From: Cyclobacteriaceae bacterium YHN15
Lineage (GTDB): Bacteria > Bacteroidota > Bacteroidia > Cytophagales > Cyclobacteriaceae
Length of the DNA: 64,000 nucleotides
Direction of reading: 5' to 3'
NCBI GenBank assembly: GCA_003797895.1
Contig: RKQB01000002.1
Location: 497,354 to 561,353 of the forward strand
This document shows positions 41,794 through 51,059 of the stretch, in pieces. The notes under the pieces were generated by a model. It did not search any database, was not told the DNA's origin, and was given only the letters and a program-made list of their open reading frames with translations. Position 1 is the stretch's first letter, and every line of letters starts with the position of its first letter. A program made the translations under genes and the position numbers.

Positions 41794-43515
41794 TCACCCT
41801 TTCCATTCCGTCTCTACTCCCTGCCTCCTTATCATTTTCTGAAATTCCATTAGCAATGCTTTATCCTCTCTAACTTGTTTTGGTGTGACATTTTTTGACA
41901 AAGCAAAAGGAAGCAGCATGCCCACAGCTTCTCCTATGCTCCATTCAACAGGATGTAGTCTGTAACAGCCATTGGTAATATGGGTCGTCCCTATGTTTTT
42001 ATTGGCCGGAATCAAATTTTCTACTCTTTGAGGAATAAGTGCACCTAAAGGAATCTGAAAAGGAAGAGAAGGAAAATCAATATAGTTATCCCCTTTCGAG
42101 CTCGGATGAAGGTCGATATGATAATATCCGATTCCTACACTGTCATGAAATTCAGCCGATTTAAGATTATCCCCTGACAATCCAGAAACCAAGGTTCTTT
42201 GTTCTTTTCCAACATGCTCTTCCAAAACGGTGAAAAGGGCCTTGATTCTTCGGGATTCCCTGACATAAGGATATTTGGCCATACCATCCTCTGTTCCCAT
42301 GACATCATTTCTCAGGCGGAGTCCTTGCCATCCTTTTCCCCCATCAGGTCTTGGTGCCTCGGTTTGTAACCAATACAATAATGACAGGCTCAATTGCTTT
42401 CCTCCATAGAAGTGTTTCTGAAATTCTTCCTCACTGACATCCACGATATTGCCGGGAATGTAGTCATTTTGGGGCCAGTTGACCAAAGTAATATCACCCT
42501 GGTAAAATCCTTTTTTGAAATTTTCCTGATGCAAAATCCTTCTGTATAGCCATAAATTCAGCATGTCCCCTGTAGGCAGACCTTCTGGATGGAAACCCAG
42601 GTTTTTGGGTTCTAAAGTCTGGGGATTGGAATAATGTAGTCCCAACATAGCACCCGGCCAAGGTTGCCTCAGTTTAGGAACATAACTTTTCCAAAAATCA
42701 TATTGCTCCGGTTGCGGGATTGTCCAGTCCTCATCTTTGACATAATCCATGGCAAAACAAACGGTAAAGGATTGGTTATTTTCAGGATCACCCACTTCAG
42801 GAGCATGTAATTCCCCCGTTTGGGCCTTTGATTCTGTACCTGTCACATATTCTGTCTTGGTCAAAGGCAATAAATCCCCCTGTTCAGTGGCATCGACAAA
42901 ATATGGAGCTATCAATTGTATTTCTGCCCCGCTTTGGAGGGATTTGGCCTTTAGGGATTGAACCCTGTTTCCCTTTATTTCAGCTTTATTGATTTTATGA
43001 TTGAGCAAAAGCACCAGCTTCCCGGCACTTTCATAAGGAGCCAAAAAGGCATGAAGTACAGCCAATGCCACTTTAGGTTCGTGACAAAGCCTGGATACTG
43101 AGCCATTTCCCGGGTTCAAAAATTCATTGCCGGCAGCCTCTTTGGTGAGCGGATAATTGTTTCTATAATAGTTTCTTACGGCATCCCGAAATGCTCTGTA
43201 TGATTCCGGCGCTCCGTGTGTTTCAATCCATGGATGCTCATCTGGAGGCACACCCTGTTGGGTAATCTGACCTCCTATCCAATCAGTTTCCTCAGTCATG
43301 ACTACCGACATGCCGTTCCTCAATGCGGCTATAGCAGCTGCACATCCTCCCAATCCACCACCGGCTATGATGATATCAGCTTGATAAACCTTTTTATTCT
43401 CTGAAATATACAGCTGACCAAAGGTATCATTCTCTCCTTTTAGCGTTTGAAATGGATGCATGGCCAGGGCTCCAGAGCCCAATGCCAAGCCGGTCAGAAA
43501 GTTTCTTCTTTTCAT
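41794..43515 (-). CDS. Tat-type secreted FAD-dependent oxidoreductase
   Basis: The 573-residue protein starts with a short twin-arginine-like signal (MKRRNFLTGLALGSGALAM) and carries the FAD-binding dinucleotide motif ADIIIAGGGLGGCAAAIAAL (residues 46-65) followed by EETDWIGGQITQQG, as in the FAD_oxidored family. A conserved C-terminal segment reads IGTTHITNGCYRLHPVEW. These enzymes are frequent in polysaccharide-degrading Bacteroidota, but the substrate is unknown. It is a single leftward gene. Confidence 0.85.
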   Translation of the reverse strand: MKRRNFLTGLALGSGALAMHPFQTLKGENDTFGQLYISENKKVYQADIIIAGGGLGGCAAAIAALRNGMSVVMTEETDWIGGQITQQGVPPDEHPWIETHGAPESYRAFRDAVRNYYRNNYPLTKEAAGNEFLNPGNGSVSRLCHEPKVALAVLHAFLAPYESAGKLVLLLNHKINKAEIKGNRVQSLKAKSLQSGAEIQLIAPYFVDATEQGDLLPLTKTEYVTGTESKAQTGELHAPEVGDPENNQSFTVCFAMDYVKDEDWTIPQPEQYDFWKSYVPKLRQPWPGAMLGLHYSNPQTLEPKNLGFHPEGLPTGDMLNLWLYRRILHQENFKKGFYQGDITLVNWPQNDYIPGNIVDVSEEEFQKHFYGGKQLSLSLLYWLQTEAPRPDGGKGWQGLRLRNDVMGTEDGMAKYPYVRESRRIKALFTVLEEHVGKEQRTLVSGLSGDNLKSAEFHDSVGIGYYHIDLHPSSKGDNYIDFPSLPFQIPLGALIPQRVENLIPANKNIGTTHITNGCYRLHPVEWSIGEAVGMLLPFALSKNVTPKQVREDKALLMEFQKMIRRQGVETEWKG

Positions 43516-43990
43516 AGATTGGATTTGGAAAAAGTTAAAAATATAAAAAATTAAATAAGGATTGGTTCTTTAATAATTTTTTTATGAATGTGTGGGAGAT
43601 ACCAAGAATGGGAATACTAAGATTCTGATTTTTATTTTTTTGTCTCAGCAGGAAATATTTATCCCGCAAAACCGAGAATGAAGCACCAAGAAAATTCTCT
43701 TTGTGAACCTTCGTGGCCTTCGTTTCTCTGTGGGAAATCTTTTTATCCCGCAAAGCCACTAAGATGCACAAAGTTTTAAGCGTAGTTTTTTATGATTCTT
43801 TGCGTTGTGGGAAATCTTATTATCCCACAAAGCCTCCAAGAAACATAAATTTCATTGGTTAAGTGAATAAAATAGTCATGTACTTAACATCTTTGCGGCC
43901 ATTTACCAATTCTTTACCTGCTTTGGGAGAAAAAACGGTTTATGGAAAACAACTATTGATTATATTTACCTATAACCCAAATTCCAGCAG
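43516..43990. repeat. Intergenic region with three diverged copies of a 26-bp repeat
   Basis: Copies of GGGAAATCTTTTTATCCC followed by GCAAAGCC lie at 43651-43673 (most diverged), 43732-43757 and 43809-43834. Each is itself a weak inverted repeat (GGGA...TCCC). The spacing is about 80 bp. Frames through this DNA give Lys/Arg/His-rich translations typical of non-coding interspersed repeats in Bacteroidota, so no gene is called. Confidence 0.6.
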
Positions 43991-45166
43991 ATGAACTATT
44001 TACTGATTTTATGGTACCTCCTTTTTTCATTGCGTTCCCTTGAACCCAATTTTGTAATCCAGGAAATTGATGATCATATCGCTATAGGTTATGGCATTGT
44101 CATCGGCGATGTGGATGGAGACGGTAAGCCTGATATTCTCTTAGCTGACAAAAAGGAATTTGTCTGGTACCGGAATGGAGATTGGAAACGCTTTGTCATG
44201 ATCGAAAACCTGACCGAATTCGACAATGTCTGCATAGCAGCCAGAGATATCAATGGTGATGGCAAAGTGGAAATTGTGGTCGGCGCCCAATGGAATCCAG
44301 GAGAAACCACAGACCACGAAAAGTCAGGAACCGTCCATTACCTCATCCGTCCGGAAGACCCTACCCAAAAATGGAAAGCAGTCCCGCTTTATCATGAACC
44401 TACCGTTCACCGTATGCGATGGGCTAAAGCCCAAAATGGAGAATATCACCTCATTATGGTTCCACTTCATGGAATTGGCAATAAAGGAGGTGAAGGAGTT
44501 GGTGTAAATGTCATTGCATACAAACCACCTAAAGATTGGACCGGGGAATGGAATTATCAGGTTATCCAAACAGGCATGCATATCACGCACAACCTGGAAG
44601 TGGCGGATATGGGAGATGGTGAAGGGGAATCAATATTCATCGGAGGTAAAGAAGGTATCAAAATATTTACCTTTTGGGGAAATAAATGGAATCCATCTGT
44701 TCAAAATGAATGGCTGGTCAAAGACCAAAGCTTCGGAGAACTGAGGCTGGGAAAGATTATTCCTGGAAGATGGATGTTGGGAGGCATAGAACCCATTCAT
44801 GGGAATCAGGTAACTGCTTATTTATCCTCCTCCACTGAATTTAAAAAAGAAAATCTGGCAAGAATCGTATTGGATGATGGTGTAAATGAAGGTCATGGCA
44901 TTGTCATTGCTGATTTCCTAAATCAGGGATATTCACAATTGGTGGCTGGTTGGAGAGCAAAAAACGATGCCGGTGATATGGGCATAAAAATGTATATGTC
45001 CAAGAAAGGAGATTTTTCCGAAACCGAAGAATATTGGATTGACCATAACGACATGTCCTGTGAAGACCTGCAAATGGCAGATTTGGATGGGGATGGGAAA
45101 TTGGACCTGATTGCTGCAGGTAGGTCAACCAATAACCTCAGGATTTATTGGAATAAGTCCAAATGA
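43991..45166 (+). CDS. FG-GAP/VCBS repeat beta-propeller protein
   Basis: The 391-residue protein has a short hydrophobic N-terminus (residues 1-16) that may act as a signal peptide, then FG-GAP-like repeats with calcium-binding DxDGDG loops: GDVDGDGKPDILLAD, RDINGDGKVEIVVGA and ADLDGDGKLDLIAAG. Such proteins form secreted or surface beta-propellers; binding partner and function are unknown. Confidence 0.82.
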   Translation: MNYLLILWYLLFSLRSLEPNFVIQEIDDHIAIGYGIVIGDVDGDGKPDILLADKKEFVWYRNGDWKRFVMIENLTEFDNVCIAARDINGDGKVEIVVGAQWNPGETTDHEKSGTVHYLIRPEDPTQKWKAVPLYHEPTVHRMRWAKAQNGEYHLIMVPLHGIGNKGGEGVGVNVIAYKPPKDWTGEWNYQVIQTGMHITHNLEVADMGDGEGESIFIGGKEGIKIFTFWGNKWNPSVQNEWLVKDQSFGELRLGKIIPGRWMLGGIEPIHGNQVTAYLSSSTEFKKENLARIVLDDGVNEGHGIVIADFLNQGYSQLVAGWRAKNDAGDMGIKMYMSKKGDFSETEEYWIDHNDMSCEDLQMADLDGDGKLDLIAAGRSTNNLRIYWNKSK

Positions 45167-45729
45167 ATGGAATTTGACCACAACAAATAGGAGAAAGTTT
45201 TTTTATTCCACTGTTTTCAGGTTTTCTCACTTGAATTCCATTGGTCATTTAAAATCCACGCAACCAATGGGGCAATGGACCAATCATTATAAATACAGTA
45301 AGAGAATTGGGATTTTCAAGGCAAATTAAAAACCAATTCGTACAAAAAGCCATCTTGGGCTTATTGTTAGTTGCAACTGCCTTCCATATGGGTATGGCAC
45401 ACATTTATCCGGATTCCAAAAAAGCCAAGGAAGCATTGGCCAATTCAGAAGATGATGAAAAAAAGAAATCAAAGGGGGAGATGATCAATGGATTCAATTC
45501 ACAAAAAAGTTGTCAGCCATCAAACTTTTAGCGGTATCTAAAATTTCAAGAGAATTTCACCTCCATTACAACAAAACCAAAAGCTTTTCAATTAAATTAA
45601 ACCACTATCTATCAAAAGGTTAAGTATCAGAAAATAATTGCAAAACGTGATATTAATCACATGATCTAAGAGGAACATTTTGTAGCTTACTTTTTGCATT
45701 AAAAAATCTTCTGTTTAACTCAAATCACC
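45167..45729. other. Intergenic region, possibly one small ORF
   Basis: About 560 bases without a convincing gene. One frame (45307-45531, TTG start, 74 residues) encodes a hydrophobic segment LGLLLVATAFHMGMAHIYPD and a Lys/Glu-rich tail and could be a small membrane peptide, but it lacks a normal start and homology. I do not call it as a gene. Confidence 0.5.
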
Positions 45730-46158
45730 ATGAAAAATTCTAACAGAATCGTTACAGTAATTGCTTTACTGTTGACTTCCATCTTGTGGTCATGCGATGA
45801 AAATTCAAACAGTTCTCCTGACAATTCCACCCCAATTTTAAAAGAGGGCATATGGATAATATCAAATTTCAATGAAGACGGCCAGGACCAAACGAATTAC
45901 TTTAGTGGATACTCATTTGATTTTCAGGAAGCAGGTGTAGTAAAGGCAACCTCTGGAACAAGTATTGTTTCCGGTACATGGGGTATCCGAAAAGATAGTG
46001 GAAAGACAAAACTTGATCTAAATTTTGGAAACGTTCCTAAATTTGAAGAGCTCAATGAAGATTGGGAAATAATGACGCAAAATTCAACCAAAATAGACCT
46101 CAAAGATGTCAGCGGTGGGGATGGGGACATATCATATCTGACATTTGAAAAGAACTAA
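45730..46158 (+). CDS. Small lipocalin-like lipoprotein
   Basis: The 142-residue protein has a lipoprotein signal (MKNSNRIVTVIALLLTSILWSC, lipobox LWSC with C22), then a Ser/Asn-rich linker and a beta-rich domain (GIWIISNFNEDGQDQTNYF, ATSGTSIVSGTWGIRKDSGK) resembling lipocalin-like lipoproteins of Bacteroidota. It would be anchored at the cell envelope. The ligand is unknown. Confidence 0.75.
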   Translation: MKNSNRIVTVIALLLTSILWSCDENSNSSPDNSTPILKEGIWIISNFNEDGQDQTNYFSGYSFDFQEAGVVKATSGTSIVSGTWGIRKDSGKTKLDLNFGNVPKFEELNEDWEIMTQNSTKIDLKDVSGGDGDISYLTFEKN

Positions 46159-46236
46159 ATATAGGAAGAACAGAAACAAATTTTAAAAAACACCCAACGT
46201 TTGCTTTATCAGTCTGGTAAATTCTTTGAATTAACC

Positions 46237-47199
46237 CTACCAGCCCATTATCAAAACCAACAAATAAGCCACATATAATCCCAAAAATACACCTCCCTCC
46301 CATCGTTCCAGTCTTCTTCCTTTTCCAGTAAACAGAAAAATAAATAATAAAAAAGAGGCCAATATATTCATCCAAATATCATTGAAATTGGAAGGGATGA
46401 TTTCTACAGGGAGAATGGTTGAAGATACTCCTAAAATAAAGAACACATTGAAAATATTGGATCCCACCACATTGCCTATTGCTATATCCACTTTTTTCTT
46501 TTTTACGGCAGCCAAAGAAGTAGCCAATTCAGGTAAGGAGGTTCCGATGGATACGATGGTTAAACCAATGATCCTTTCTGATAACCCAAATTCAATTGCT
46601 AAACCTACTGCATTGTCTACAATTAATTTACCTCCAAGGATCAAACCGGCCAATCCAATAAGAATCCAAAGCACCGATTTCCCAACGGTATATTTTTGAA
46701 TATCCAAGACATCCGCTTCAGGACCCACCTGTTTGGAAACTGTAATATTGTACACCAAAAAGACACAGAAAAACAACAATAGAACCAATCCGTCCCCAAA
46801 GGATATGATATTGGTTAGGCCAGCATTCAGTATAAAATCGTTTGCCAGAATCAATAACAAAACTGCAGATAGTAAACTTAAAGGTATTTCAATCCATGTT
46901 GTATTGGATTTAACCGTTAGGGGGTAAATTATTGCGGATATTCCCAGAATCCCCAATACATTAAAAATATTACTGCCCAATACATTGCCCATCACCATCC
47001 CGGAGGAACCATTTACAGAAGCGAAAACATTCACCACCATCTCTGGGGCCGAGGTTCCAAAAGCCACTATGGTTAATCCAATGACTATATTGGGAATGCC
47101 ATAATTATTTGCCAATCCAGAGGCAGCATCTACTAATTTTTCAGCACCTACAACCAGAATTACAAAGCCAATCAGCAATAAAATTATAGATAGAATCAT
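46237..47199 (-). CDS. Calcium/sodium antiporter (YrbG family)
   Basis: The 320-residue protein has the two inverted alpha repeats of the CaCA superfamily: FGTSAPEMVVN with GNVLGSNIFNVLG near the N-terminus and GTSLPELATSLAA with GNVVGSNIFNVFF in the second half. About ten TM helices are predicted. It exchanges Ca2+ for Na+ across the inner membrane. It is convergent with the small lipoprotein gene. Confidence 0.93.
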   Translation of the reverse strand: MILSIILLLIGFVILVVGAEKLVDAASGLANNYGIPNIVIGLTIVAFGTSAPEMVVNVFASVNGSSGMVMGNVLGSNIFNVLGILGISAIIYPLTVKSNTTWIEIPLSLLSAVLLLILANDFILNAGLTNIISFGDGLVLLLFFCVFLVYNITVSKQVGPEADVLDIQKYTVGKSVLWILIGLAGLILGGKLIVDNAVGLAIEFGLSERIIGLTIVSIGTSLPELATSLAAVKKKKVDIAIGNVVGSNIFNVFFILGVSSTILPVEIIPSNFNDIWMNILASFLLFIFLFTGKGRRLERWEGGVFLGLYVAYLLVLIMGW

Positions 47200-47337
47200 A
47201 GGAAGGACTTTGGCTCAAGTTAATTCGAAATTATTGAATTTTTAAATTGAATTTCATCTCACAATCAGGAATTTTTTTTTGGTTTGCAATTCTTTTTAAG
47301 GCTTATTGGATTAAAAAACAACATGTTGGAGGATTAT

Positions 47338-48228
47338 TTATTTTGAAACATTTGTATATGGTTCATAAGACATCCAATCCACCTCCAATTCATAGGGATG
47401 CAGTGGTTTTTCTTTAGAAAGGGGATTGGTTTCCACGGACCAGTCTTTGGTATGCCAAAAGTTCATCCTATATCGGCTTCGGTGCTGAGGGATTCCCCGG
47501 GTTGTTCCCTGATAATCCCATAGCACTATTTTTTCACCACTTGCAGGATGAAGCATCCACCACAGGATGCGGTCGGGATACCAATCAAAACCATAGGTGT
47601 AAAATCCGGCTGAAGCATCAAAGTCCGGAATAGCGGCAATGGTCTCTGGTTGATTCTGCAAGCCGGTCAAAGGTGTTCTTACACCGCTGTGGTTTTCTCT
47701 GTAGCTGGTTTCATAGATAATTCCTTCGGCCATGTTGATGGTTCTACCCACTCTTACCAGTTCTCCCCGATGTCCGGTCCAGGTCCCGACATAAATGACA
47801 GTCGGATCAGCAAGCAGCCATTCAAAATCAATCTCACTCAAACCGGGTATGCTGTCCACATGATAGGTGAAATAACCCACAACTGCCCCAACATTGGGCT
47901 GAACTGCCTTTGCTGCGGGAACTTTCAGCCGGGCAGCGTATGAACCAAAATGGGTAAAACTCTTGGAGATAATCTCCGGTCCCCGACCCGCCCCGGCACT
48001 ATCCAGCGGATCTATCTTAAAGGAAAGAATTTTAGTCCCTGACTCTACGGAAGAATTCACGCCAAACTTGTATTTAAAATCAGATTTGTTCCCGGTTGAG
48101 CCATATCTGAAGTATTGTGAAGCAGTGTCAGAAAAATTCTCCACAAATGAACCATGAAAATCCTGGGTCTGGGAAATTGAAAGGAAAGGAACAAGAAATA
48201 AAATGGCTGATAAAATTGGGGGTTTCAT
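47338..48228 (-). CDS. Secreted glycoside hydrolase family 16 protein
   Basis: The 296-residue protein has a signal peptide (cleavage near SISQ-T) and a GH16 jelly roll with the catalytic motif SEIDFEWL (E132, D134, E136), the ExDxE form. FYTYGFDWYPDRILWW is a typical GH16 segment. Substrates of this family include beta-1,3-glucans, agar and carrageenan; this copy cannot be assigned. It stands alone rather than in a polysaccharide-utilisation locus. Confidence 0.85.
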   Translation of the reverse strand: MKPPILSAILFLVPFLSISQTQDFHGSFVENFSDTASQYFRYGSTGNKSDFKYKFGVNSSVESGTKILSFKIDPLDSAGAGRGPEIISKSFTHFGSYAARLKVPAAKAVQPNVGAVVGYFTYHVDSIPGLSEIDFEWLLADPTVIYVGTWTGHRGELVRVGRTINMAEGIIYETSYRENHSGVRTPLTGLQNQPETIAAIPDFDASAGFYTYGFDWYPDRILWWMLHPASGEKIVLWDYQGTTRGIPQHRSRYRMNFWHTKDWSVETNPLSKEKPLHPYELEVDWMSYEPYTNVSK

Positions 48229-48388
48229 AATAATAAGAAAATAGTAGTATGAGCAGTAAATCTACTAAAAAGTAGCCATTTTATGCGTTGATGGACCTTT
48301 AAAGACTGGCCCTTGATAGAATACGTGGTGAACCCAAACCTTCTACCGATGTATTTTATCTGTAAATATGATGGTATCTTTCCTTTAC

Positions 48389-50839
48389 TCAATTCGACTT
48401 CAATGAGTCCACTGGATTTATAACAGCACTTTTAAAGGACTGGTAGCTTACTGTCAGCCAAGCCAACATAAAGACCAATGCCCCGGAAACCAAAAGGATC
48501 CAAAGGCTAACATTGACCCTAAAGGCGAAATTCTGAAGCCACCATTTTTCCATGACCAGCCAAGCCACCGGGACAGCCAGTAAAAAAGATATCATGATCA
48601 TTTTAGAGAAATCCCTTGACAACAACAAGACCACACCTCCAACACTTGCCCCAAGAACTTTTCTGACACCGATTTCTTTGGTTCTCAGACTGGTGATGTA
48701 GGCGGATAATGCAAATAAACCAATACAGGAAACAAATATGGCCAATAAAGAAAAGATGGAGAAAATCTTTCCCGTCTGCATTTCCGCTTTGTATTGGTTG
48801 TTCAGGTTTTCATCCAGAAATGAAAATTCGAATTCCTGTTCAGGAGCTATTTCCTTCCATTTTGATTCTATGGCATTGATAGCCGCAGGAATTTCAATGG
48901 GCTTGATTTTTGCCAGTACAAATTGACCCCCAACAGCACCAAATGATTCTGCGCTCTGAAGGACCAATGGGGTGATTTCTTCCCGCAGGGAAATGAAATT
49001 GAAATCTTTTACAATCCCGATAATGGTATGGGACAGGGTCACATTCCCATCAGGGGTGTTTTGAACTTCCAACAATTTGGAACCAATGGGATTTTCAATA
49101 CCTAGGACTTTAACGGCAGTTTCATTGAGCACGAGATTCAGGGAATCATTGGCATCTTGGGAAAACCACCGTCCATCCAATAGCTGCAAGCTTAATGTCT
49201 CCGGTACCATATCAGCAACCACCATGGACTTGGTGGTCAGAATTTCGGAAGAACCTTCAGGTTGGAATTGTATCCCGAAGAAAGTCCCTTCATTCCCTGG
49301 CGCTGCAAATGATGCATCTGCCTGAATGACCTGTGGCATTTCCCTAATTTCCTCAATAAAGGTCTTGAGGTTTTGGGCTCCATAATTGAATCCCCTTTCT
49401 ATGACCATGACATGTTCTTTGTCAAAACCCAGGGACACCTCCTGCATGTATTTCATCTGATCCCGGATCACCAAAGTCCCAATGATCAGAATAATAGAAA
49501 TCCAAAATTGAAAAACCACCAGGCCATTTCGTATCCATTTACCTTTTATGTTACCGGTAAACTTCCCTTTCATCACTTCCACAGGTTTGAATGAGGACAA
49601 TACCATGGAAGGATAATATCCCGCAACCAAACCTACAAGACCAATCAGTCCAATGATCCCCAGAAATGCGCCTGGGCTCAATGGAAATTGAAGGTTTCTT
49701 TCAGCCAGGTTATTAAAAAAGGGAATGGCCAAAACCGTGATGATGAGGGCAAATAAAACCCCGATGGCACTGAGAATAAGTGCCTCTGTCAAAAACTGAC
49801 CAATCAGTTGTTTCCTATAAGACCCCATTACTTTTCGGATACCCACCTCCTTGGCTCTTTCGGCAGATCTTGCGGTGGAAAGGTTCATAAAATTGACACA
49901 GGCAATCCCCAAAATCAAAATGGCAATGGCTATCAAAATATAAATGGAATTGATATTCCCGGTAGGTTTCATCTGTGCTTCCAGATAGGTTGGGAAAAGA
50001 TGAATGTCATTCAAAGGTTGTAGAAAATAGCGGTATCCGTTCCCTGCATTTCTGTATTCTTCCCAGGATTTTCCCAATTCTCTTTCTATCTGCCCTGCTG
50101 CATATTTGTCCACCAAAGTTGGAAAACCCGCCTCAAGTGATTTTGGATCCGCTCCTTCCTTGAGTTTAAAATAAGAATAAGCCGAAAAACCCGTGAAGTT
50201 TTCCCTTTGGAAATTTGGCTGGATCAGGATTGAAACTACTGCACTGAATTTAAAATGGGTGTTTTCAGGTAAATCAGCGATCACCGCACTCACACTGAAT
50301 TCAAGATTTTCACCGATCTTAATGGTTTTGCCCAAAGGTTCTTCATCTCCAAAGTACCTTTTTGCAAAATCCTCTGTGACCACCATTTCATTGGCCAAAT
50401 TCAATAGGTTTTCCTGCCTTCCCTTTAGGATTTTGAAATCAAATACCTTGAAGAATAAACTATCGGCGCCTAATACCATTTCTTCTTCAAAGCTTATCCT
50501 TTCACTCCTTTCATTGATATGGATCATTTCCACATTGGTAAACCTGCTTGCAATGGTAGCCTCTTCAATATCGTCAAAACTTTCCTTGGCTACAGCTCCA
50601 TAGGAATGAGGGATGATAGCATAATAGGTAGAGTGGTTGGGATAAATTCTTTCCAATGACATCCTATAAATCCTATCCTGATCTTTAAAAAATTTATCAT
50701 AGGAAAACTCATGTTGAATAAAAATAAAAATCAACAGACAACTCGCAATTCCCACTGCCAAACCAAGGATATTGATTATGGTGTAGACCTTTTGTTTGGA
50801 AAGGCTTCTAAAGGCTATTTTGATATTGTTTTGAATCAT
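48389..50839 (-). CDS. MacB/FtsX-type ABC transporter permease
   Basis: The 816-residue product begins MIQNNIKIAFRSLSKQKV and has the two MacB_PCD-FtsX halves. Coupling motifs are AKEVGIRKVMGSYR and EIGVRKVLGASVG. It follows another permease of the family (51060-53510) on the same strand with a gap of 220 bp. No ATPase is nearby. It is more like the permeases at 10705 and 39184 in its EVG-type coupling segment than like its neighbour. Confidence 0.85.
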   Translation of the reverse strand: MIQNNIKIAFRSLSKQKVYTIINILGLAVGIASCLLIFIFIQHEFSYDKFFKDQDRIYRMSLERIYPNHSTYYAIIPHSYGAVAKESFDDIEEATIASRFTNVEMIHINERSERISFEEEMVLGADSLFFKVFDFKILKGRQENLLNLANEMVVTEDFAKRYFGDEEPLGKTIKIGENLEFSVSAVIADLPENTHFKFSAVVSILIQPNFQRENFTGFSAYSYFKLKEGADPKSLEAGFPTLVDKYAAGQIERELGKSWEEYRNAGNGYRYFLQPLNDIHLFPTYLEAQMKPTGNINSIYILIAIAILILGIACVNFMNLSTARSAERAKEVGIRKVMGSYRKQLIGQFLTEALILSAIGVLFALIITVLAIPFFNNLAERNLQFPLSPGAFLGIIGLIGLVGLVAGYYPSMVLSSFKPVEVMKGKFTGNIKGKWIRNGLVVFQFWISIILIIGTLVIRDQMKYMQEVSLGFDKEHVMVIERGFNYGAQNLKTFIEEIREMPQVIQADASFAAPGNEGTFFGIQFQPEGSSEILTTKSMVVADMVPETLSLQLLDGRWFSQDANDSLNLVLNETAVKVLGIENPIGSKLLEVQNTPDGNVTLSHTIIGIVKDFNFISLREEITPLVLQSAESFGAVGGQFVLAKIKPIEIPAAINAIESKWKEIAPEQEFEFSFLDENLNNQYKAEMQTGKIFSIFSLLAIFVSCIGLFALSAYITSLRTKEIGVRKVLGASVGGVVLLLSRDFSKMIMISFLLAVPVAWLVMEKWWLQNFAFRVNVSLWILLVSGALVFMLAWLTVSYQSFKSAVINPVDSLKSN

Positions 50840-51059
50840 GGTTTTAGTCTTTAGTTTTTGGATTACTCAGACTTTATCAACTGAAATACAGTAGAAATAT
50901 GGTTGAAATAAATTGAAATATATTAACCCAGAAAGCTACTGAGAGGATATTCTGGGTATTAGATACTGATGGATATTTAATTCCAAAACAGCCTTGACCT
51001 TGGAACACTATATCGCCGAAGGCATTATTTCAATATATATCGCAAAGCAAAAATCAATT

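Noticed and set aside
43535..43771. 78-codon frame on the minus strand
   Set aside because: Lys/Arg/His-rich translation of an interspersed repeat, not a gene.
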